Source: Nymphaea colorata
Lineage: Eukaryota > Streptophyta > Magnoliopsida > Nymphaeales > Nymphaeaceae
Assembly (NCBI RefSeq): GCF_008831285.2
Contig: NC_045147.1
Location: 6,478,334-6,542,333 of the forward strand
DNA: 64,000 bases
Direction: 5' to 3'
The notes beneath the pieces are model-generated. The model made no database searches and was not told where the DNA came from. It was given only the letters and a program-made list of their open reading frames with translations. This document shows, piece by piece, positions 57,411-64,000 of this stretch (positions within the stretch are counted from its first letter, which is position 1; each line of letters starts with the position of its first letter). A program made the position numbers and the translations under genes.

Positions 57411-60400
57411 TGTAATGTGTGAGTTTTTGGTGGGCAGGTTGGGTATGGGTCAGGGTCCATACCTAGATTAGTAATGCAGCATCTTGAAGAGGCCCGATGT
57501 TGAGGGTTTTCTCTCATTGTTCATAGCTTGGCATAGAGGAAGAGGATGCAGAAGAAGGAGCTGTGGAAGGAGAAGTAGCGGCGGCACTGTGGAAGCCCCT
57601 CCCGATTTCTCTTAGTCTCCTCCATCTGCTCTCTCATTCTCACCTTCTATCTCATCTTTGTTGTCCCCCACTCTCTCCTTTTTTGTCTCATCTTCTCCCT
57701 CGCCCTCTGCTCTCTCTTTCACCAGCTTTCTCTCACCCTCACCGTGTCTTACTCTCACTCTGTCATTGTATTCTCTCTCAGTTGAGCCCTCTCTCACCGA
57801 CTCTCCTTGGTCTCATGTTTTCTTCCCCTCCTATCTGTCTTTTTCCCTCACCTGAATTCTTGCCTTCGTCTCTTTTTGTGTGTGTGTGTCTCCCTTAGCT
57901 GAACCCACTCCCTCTCAACTGGATGCCCTCTTCTATTGTTAGACCTCTCTCTTGATCTCTCTCTTGCTCATTCTCATGCTCTTAAGGGTTGTATTGGTTT
58001 TGGCAATTGGAAGAATGCATTTTTTCCCTCAAACTAGTAAATAGGGGGTGTTGGAGGCAACGACAGCATATAATCTTGGCTGTTTGTTGATTGGTCAAGT
58101 GTTTGGGTAGCTGTTGGGGACACATACAACAGCTAAGACTCTGTAAGAATGGTGAGTATGGCTAAACAAACCTAATTTTGCTGGATTTTTGCCCTAAGAA
58201 TGAATATAATTAAACTTTTACCATGATGGGATAACATTTGAAGTGGTTAGGGAGCATGAAAGAGACTTTGATACTGTGGATAAGGTTTACAATTGTTTTG
58301 ACGAACTCTTGATGCATGATACCATTGATATGAATATTGTGTTGCTTGTGGAGAAATATTACTTATGATAGTTTGCATGAGAAATTATGATTTGAAAGGA
58401 TGACATAACATATAAGTTATTAAGGTTCAGACATACACTGAGGTGTGATGAAAATGCTCGTTCATGTTGATTTGGTTAATATACATTCTTACTAGTGAGT
58501 TAGTGTCGTCGTCATCAAATTGACAAATGGAGAGGCATGCTTGCTGGGATAATGCCTCAACTAAGAAAGCAAGTTAAGAAACATGCTATTGATAGGTTGA
58601 ATCAAGGTCTTGGAGTCTAAACTGATCGATCATAACCTCGATAAGATGGGAAAAACTTGTTAGAGGGTTCTACATACCGACTCTACCTTTCGGCACCCTT
58701 TAAGATGATAACCTATGCCTCAATGGTCTTACTTCTTACCTAAATAGATTTTAGAGTGAAGTGAATGAAAAAGCCTTTTGCTTTGAATTTTTGTGGGTGA
58801 ACTAGGCACGTTGGGTAGACATTGAGTGAAAGGATTTGGAGCTCAAGGCAATTTTGAGTGTTTGTAGCGAGGCGTGATAGGTATGGTGGCATTCCAAGCA
58901 ATCCTTGTTTGGGGCCAAATATGGAGTGTGTGTTTTTTAAGATCATTGGATCCTATGATTGTGTTCTATTCGAATGATGTGTGGTATAACATGTTTAATA
59001 TCATATGAATGCATGTGTGAAATTGGTTGACTGTTTTTTTAATTATTATGTGATGGCATATGCATGCTAAAAATTATAATTGCATAGGACAAGTACAAGC
59101 CAATAATGGATCGAGACTCCAACTGTGCATTAGTGAGCATCTTAGTATGATATTTGCATAGGACAACTACAAGCGAATAATGGGTCGAGACTACTTTTCA
59201 TGGTTTGCTAAGTTTTTGTATGATGTTATTGTTATGGTTTGACTGATGTGAATGTTATGAGATTTTTTTTGTATTTCTATTGGATAGTGATTTGATTGAA
59301 TGGGCTTCATAAGTAGAAGTACCCATAAAGTATGATGGCTAGCTAAGAGTATTGATTTAATGTGTAACTAACCCTCTTATGGAGGCACTTTGAGGTATGG
59401 GTGCACTCGTAAAGTGAACCAACCTCGTGTGCTTGCCAGTCTTATTATAAATATACTCCCACAATGATAAGTTAAGAAAGAATAACTAACTGGAGGCCAG
59501 AGAATTAATGGCAATATGTTTGGGATACGTCCTGCCCTTGCCGTTGGTCTCACCTGCTCAAAAAGCAGGTAATGCAAAGCCCTAGGGTATCGTTGTGTGA
59601 AGTGCTTGAAGTATTGGGCTCCTGCCTTTCTAACCTGCATACCCTAAGGAAGGCTGAACAACTCTCCTTGAAATTCACACATCCATGGATGATTGCTCTA
59701 CCTCTGCAGCATGAATGGATCCATATTGTTTCAAGCCACCATAGGGGTTGTCTGTCGACTATTGGTCACATGTGGTATGCACACGCCTGTGTTTGCACCC
59801 GCAGGAGCTCTCAATTCACTGAATCAAATGTAAACGAAACAAATGTAAATGAAGTAAATATGCTTAAATTGAATATGACGTTTGGATTGTGGTTAATGAG
59901 TAGTCCCTATATATTGTGGAATATGAGAGGAACTCCCATCATAAGTTATATGACCACATGCACATATTATAATATCATAGTGATTATGTTTCTCTGTATA
60001 TTAGAGTCAAGATTTGAGCTCTTACCTTAGAGGGTTAAGGATTTATCTGGTTTGTTATCACACTATGAAGCCTAAGCCTTTTGTTGTTTACCTTTTTCAT
60101 GTTTTGGCAGACTCAGAGCAACAGGTTGAGCAGATTGTTTCATTCACATTCTATTGAAGAGATTTTGGGTTTATAGTCATGTCAGCGTATCCCATTGTGT
60201 CTCATTGATGGCTTGTTTCTTGTATAGACATCGATGCTTTGGTTTTGGGGGCATTTTTGTCATGTGTGTCATTGATAAATGTGAATTCATCTTGTATAAA
60301 ATGATTTTGTTACATAATGAAATATTTGCCCCACAATCATTTTGATTTGCACAGCTCCATTTTAATTATTGTGTCGTTGCACTCGACAAATTTTGGAAAA

Positions 60401-60433
60401 AAAAATAGGGGTTAAAAAGGTTGGGGTGTGACA
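57411..60433 (+). repeat. 3' LTR (3.0 kb) of the truncated gypsy element
   Basis: It starts TGTAATGTGTGAG after the polypurine tract and most probably ends GGGGTGTGACA at 60433, with TG...CA termini. It contains a long CT-rich tract (57600-57960). The long frames there are compositional artefacts. It is unrelated by eye to the LTRs of the 40.7-54.7 kb array. A 5' LTR is absent, so no target duplication can be tested. Confidence 0.75.
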
Positions 60434-62768
60434 GAGATGATAACCTTTTGACCCTTCATTAGATACATTTCCACCATGATATTGCAGATGTGCTCTTATG
60501 TTTATGTGCTGAATTGCTCCAAGCTCCCATTCAATGACAAAGTTGGTAGGGTTCCACCCCCGACACTCTCTACTCAAACTATAGTCTCACACTAATTAAT
60601 TACAAGATATGTAGGCAAATAGGAAGTCCTGCAAGAAGAATTTGACACCCAAAGGAGCTTATATTAGAGATGTTAGTTTGAATACTAAAACAATAGGGAT
60701 TCTTATACACAAACCAGCAACGAGTTCTCAGTTTAGTAGACCTTGGCCTGAATAAATAAAGAATGCCCAAACCCCTAATGAAGTTCACTGTGTACTAAAA
60801 CCAGGCCTAAAGCATGCATGCATTTACTGCAATATTCATAGTATATGTTCATCCAAAAAATGAGTAAACCATCTATTGCATTATCCTTGACCACACATGT
60901 GTAAGGCCAAGGGTTAACACTAGATTCTTGAGCTCAGTTGCCCAACCTAGAGCGAGACACCAAGACATTGGTGCAGGTTAGGCCACTAGCCCCATGCTTA
61001 TGCAATATGGGAAAAAAGAATACTGGCTCTACATATGTATGCACAATATAAGCAACCTAAATTTTTCACTCCTCAAAATTTCCATTTTAGGATTGACCTG
61101 CCAACTTTTATCACCAATTTTCAACCTTTTGGAATCAGAATAGTCCTTGACCCTGAAATTAATATCAAATCTTCTTGCTCCACCTTTTCCAATTAGAATA
61201 GTCCTTGACCCTGGAATTTAAACTTACTGAAATTTTTAGTTACAACTATCAAGACATTTTACCATTTTAACACTTATTCCTAGGAAAAACATGAACTAGT
61301 CAACCAGGAGCCACTCAACCTCAAATAGGATCATGTTGAGTTACTATAAGAAAAAATGACATCGTTTCTAGGTCACTAGTGCTCAGCCAGCTCATTTCAG
61401 CTTAAACTAGCTTAATTGAGCTTGGTTGGAACCATTTCCTTAAAAATTGTCCAATTTAGCTCAAATCTAACTATTGTCATGCTTTATTAACCTAGCATTA
61501 CCTTCCCACATGTTACATTTACCTAGCTTTAATTCCAAAGGTTTGGACCTTGTCACTAGGTCATTCTTACTCTTACTGAGGAAACCTCTTAGCACCAATT
61601 CTAGCTCAACTAGGTGGAGTTAGCTAAGGTTCAACTAATGATGATCCATCACACTTAGGTCAACCTAACGATACTTTAGTCAGTTCAAATGCCCCAAATG
61701 CAAGCCAAATCAGTTTCAACAAGTTCACTAAGGTCCTGATTGATAGCCACACACACACAAAAACCCAATGAATCTCTACCCTGAATTTTTTGTCTATGTG
61801 CGGTGAGAGTGAAATAAAATCCAAGAAGTATAATCCATAGTTTGATGAAGATGGAAAAAAATCAGGGGCATAAAAAGTTACATGCAAGATTTTGGTAGAT
61901 TCTTTTAATCTGTGGAACCACATTCAACATATGAAACTAGTAGATAGTTAAAAGATGAAAAATCTCATATTCCCAACAAAAAAAACCCTTGATCCATAGA
62001 CTTAGAAAAAGAAAAGAAAATAATAAATCACATAACACTACCTAATGTTTAGGTGAATAACCAATTGCTCCTTACCTTTTCAAAGTCAATAAATACACAT
62101 GCAACTTTTGGAGTAAACTCTCAATGTGTTGCCTCACCAAAAGAAATAGATCAAAAATAGTATTTTTTCTCCAAATGATAAGATTATCTTTTTGATGAGA
62201 TTTTTGAAAAATCGAGAGCTGGAATTTCTAGCACCACATCTGGCAAGTCTAATCAAAGCCTGCAAATTCAGCCTCCTCTTTGGAAAATAGTGATGAAGTC
62301 CACCTGAATGAAAAAGTGAACTGGTGGTTATGGCGCTAGTTCTTTCTCATTTAGTTCACTAGAATCTTCTCCACTAACATAGCACCACGAAGCCAACACA
62401 TTGTTGCTTGGCAGCAATGCCAAGGATGAGTAGAGGGTTCAATGTCGGCAGTGGGTGGGTTCTCTCCATCCATATGAGCTAAAGTTAGGGGTAGAGGAGA
62501 TTATCTGTCTCCTCAATGATGCTTTTGTTGCCTATGGTTGCTCCCTCAAGTCAAAGGAGCAGTAGCCGCCAATTTCCCCCCACCCTTTTCACTACTTCCT
62601 CTAGACCAGGGCCCGTCCTATTTGATGCTACCCTTGTTAGAGTTTCCACAATGGATGATGTATGGACCCTTCAGCCTTCTAAGCTGGATCATCAGAGGGG
62701 TCTCTAGACTAGCTATTCACCAATCAGGTGGGGATCTCCATTCCAATACCATTGTATGATGCAGCAGT
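60434..62768. other. gene-free stretch
   Basis: No domains or repeat edges were recognised, only a short (CA)n near 61749-61759 and AT-rich runs. Open stretches near 61660-61923 and 62516-62759 lack any recognisable motif. Confidence 0.5.
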
Positions 62769-63199
62769 TGTTAAGGAGTTTCAAATTCATATCTCCAGTC
62801 TTTCAGGTCATAGAAAGTGCACAAAGGATACTTTTAAAAGAATAAATGCTTCAATTAATTAATTACTTCAAAAACTATGCATTGTGCAATAGAAGCTGTT
62901 ACAATTCTATGGTCCCACCATAGTCAGATTGATCCTACTGATCACTAACCGCTTATTGTTTTCTTGTACATCAAGACAATAAGAAAATATCTCGTTCTAA
63001 GTATAAAAATAGTGCTAATGAATAAAAGACTTGTTCCATTCTTCCATCATCAAAGTGTGTGATACTTTGTTTGTCTCTATGCCTTGCCATGCTCTTCATC
63101 CCCTTGCATCTTAAATGCTCATTTCTACTTGAGCATTTGTAATGAATTCTACTAAGGTAAATTGCAAGTTCATCCATCTTTATAGCTTTGATTTGCACA
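62769..63199 (+). repeat. 5' LTR of copia 4
   Basis: The likely limits are TGTTAAGGAGTTTC at 62769 and GATTTGCACA at 63199, with TG...CA termini, 431 bp. It is followed at once by a primer site. The partner LTR was not found in the window, so the left edge is inferred from the terminal dinucleotide. Confidence 0.65.
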
Positions 63200-63212
63200 T
63201 GGTATTAGAGAG
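63200..63212 (+). promoter_or_regulatory. primer-binding site of copia 4
   Basis: TGGTATTAGAGAG directly abuts the LTR end and resembles the Met-tRNA primer motif. Confidence 0.75.
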
Positions 63213-63218
63213 GTAATC

Positions 63219-63555
63219 ATGGCTTCAAGCAATACTTCTCAACCTGTCAACAACAAACCAAATAGAGGATCGAATGGATCATACACTTCCTTTGATCTTG
63301 TTGCTGAGTTCACAAATCCTTTCTACCTTCCCCACTCAGATAATCATAGGACAATTTTGGTTTCTCATAAATTGCCGAAAGACAACTATGTTACTTGGAG
63401 CAGAGCAATGACAATGGCTCTTGCCGCCAAAAACAAATTAGCGTTTATCAATGGAACACCTTTTCAACCTACTGAATCCTCTACAAAATACACCTTGTGG
63501 TATTGATGCAATAGCATGGCCTTGTCATGGATAATCTGTTTACTTAAGGAATGAC
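63219..63555 (+). pseudogene. gag N-terminus of copia 4, truncated
   Basis: ATG at 63219 begins MASSNTSQPVNNKPNRGSNG, followed by NPFYLPHSDNHRTILVS and LPKDNYVTWSRAMTMALAAK, then NKLAFINGT. This is the plant copia gag N-terminal domain (NPxFLPxSDNPG...NYxxWSRAMxxAL.AKNK). A TGA follows LWY where Arg (CGA) is expected before CNSM. The frame then continues CNSMALSWIICLLK before similarity is lost near 63555. Confidence 0.88.
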
Positions 63556-64000
63556 CTGCCTGCATGTCCTCTTCTTGTGTTTCTATGAATGACACGAAAA
63601 TGTAGCACAAGAACAACACAACACACTAATCCACCACTTGGTTCTACAAGTGGTCACAAGGCATGACACAAGGCAGTAGAAATCTGAACACCCACAGCAA
63701 TAAAGTTTTGAGCATACTGAAAACCTCTCTCACACACGTTTAACCCACCCAAAGGGCTATATATATACATGACACACAAAAAAAATTGACAAAAACAAAT
63801 CACATGACTATTGGTCATTCCACTATGGTCATAATTGACATATGCATTAAAAACAAAAACTGAAAATTAAAGTAGGACTAGCTGAATCGGCACTTGTCAT
63901 ATGCATGATGGAGTTGTTGGGGAACCCAAAAGTTGGATGCTTCAACTTCTTCATAAAGACAGTTACACATTTCTTTACATTAACTTTCATCACTCTCCCT
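63556..64000. other. unassigned right edge
   Basis: Gag similarity ends and no further gag or pol was seen. The AC-rich sequence could be another repeat edge continuing outside the window, but nothing can be supported. Confidence 0.4.

Noticed and set aside
57563-57898. 111-codon Leu/Ser/Pro-rich frame
   Set aside because: It is a CT-rich tract inside the 3.0-kb gypsy LTR. The same tract is open in several frames.

Overview
The window looks like nuclear DNA of a flowering plant. It is AT-rich and holds several families of Ty1/copia and Ty3/gypsy LTR retrotransposons that use initiator-Met tRNA primer sites. It also holds hAT-type DNA transposons with 8-bp target duplications, (TA)n arrays, and broken intron-containing gene pieces. 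No intact host gene was found and no species is claimed. No bacterial operon, CRISPR array, tRNA or rRNA gene was seen. Every coding stretch that could be recognised is a transposon domain or a decayed gene fragment.

Layout. 1-1230: 3' tip of an LTR with a duplicated primer-site segment and a GC-rich leader. 1232-1601: a 370-bp AT-rich palindrome. 1746: one Tip100-like hAT end. 3441-6676: a 3.2-kb hAT-like element with an 8-bp target duplication that carries gene exons and a copia fragment. 6989-15505: a copia element on the minus strand whose integrase is split by a 3.26-kb solo LTR (9666-12926). 16297-17300: large TA arrays. 17843-20487: pseudogene of an FHA-domain AAA-ATPase. 20590-25060: a copia integrase scrap followed by a minus-strand TAT-type gypsy element with two RNase H domains. 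25.1-28.6 kb: low-copy DNA with no confident gene. 28.6-33.1 kb: an unknown Lys-rich ORF remnant and a minus-strand copia with an internal duplication. 35263-35573: a centrin pseudogene. 36444-36882: a MITE-like element. 36918-40580: a second copia of the same kind as the first, with a 1002-bp tandem duplication.

40732-54651 is the most striking part. It is a gypsy array with the order LTR-internal-LTR-internal-LTR, flanked by one 5-bp target duplication (TAGAA). A complete 451-bp TRIM sits 8 bp inside the first LTR, and a 771-bp hAT MITE sits in the first internal region. Both internal regions lack reverse transcriptase, RNase H and the integrase core, and both carry the same two zinc-knuckle substitutions. 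57003-60433 is a 5'-truncated gypsy 3' end (integrase tail, polypurine tract, 3.0-kb LTR). 62769-63555 is the 5' LTR, primer site and gag start of a further copia.

The elements do not work together as a pathway. The nesting gives relative ages: copia 1 is older than its solo LTR, and the gypsy array is older than the TRIM and the MITE inside it. I found no convincing new biological system. The best candidates for follow-up are the single-TSD triple-LTR array, the gene-carrying hAT element and the palindrome-rich hAT MITE.
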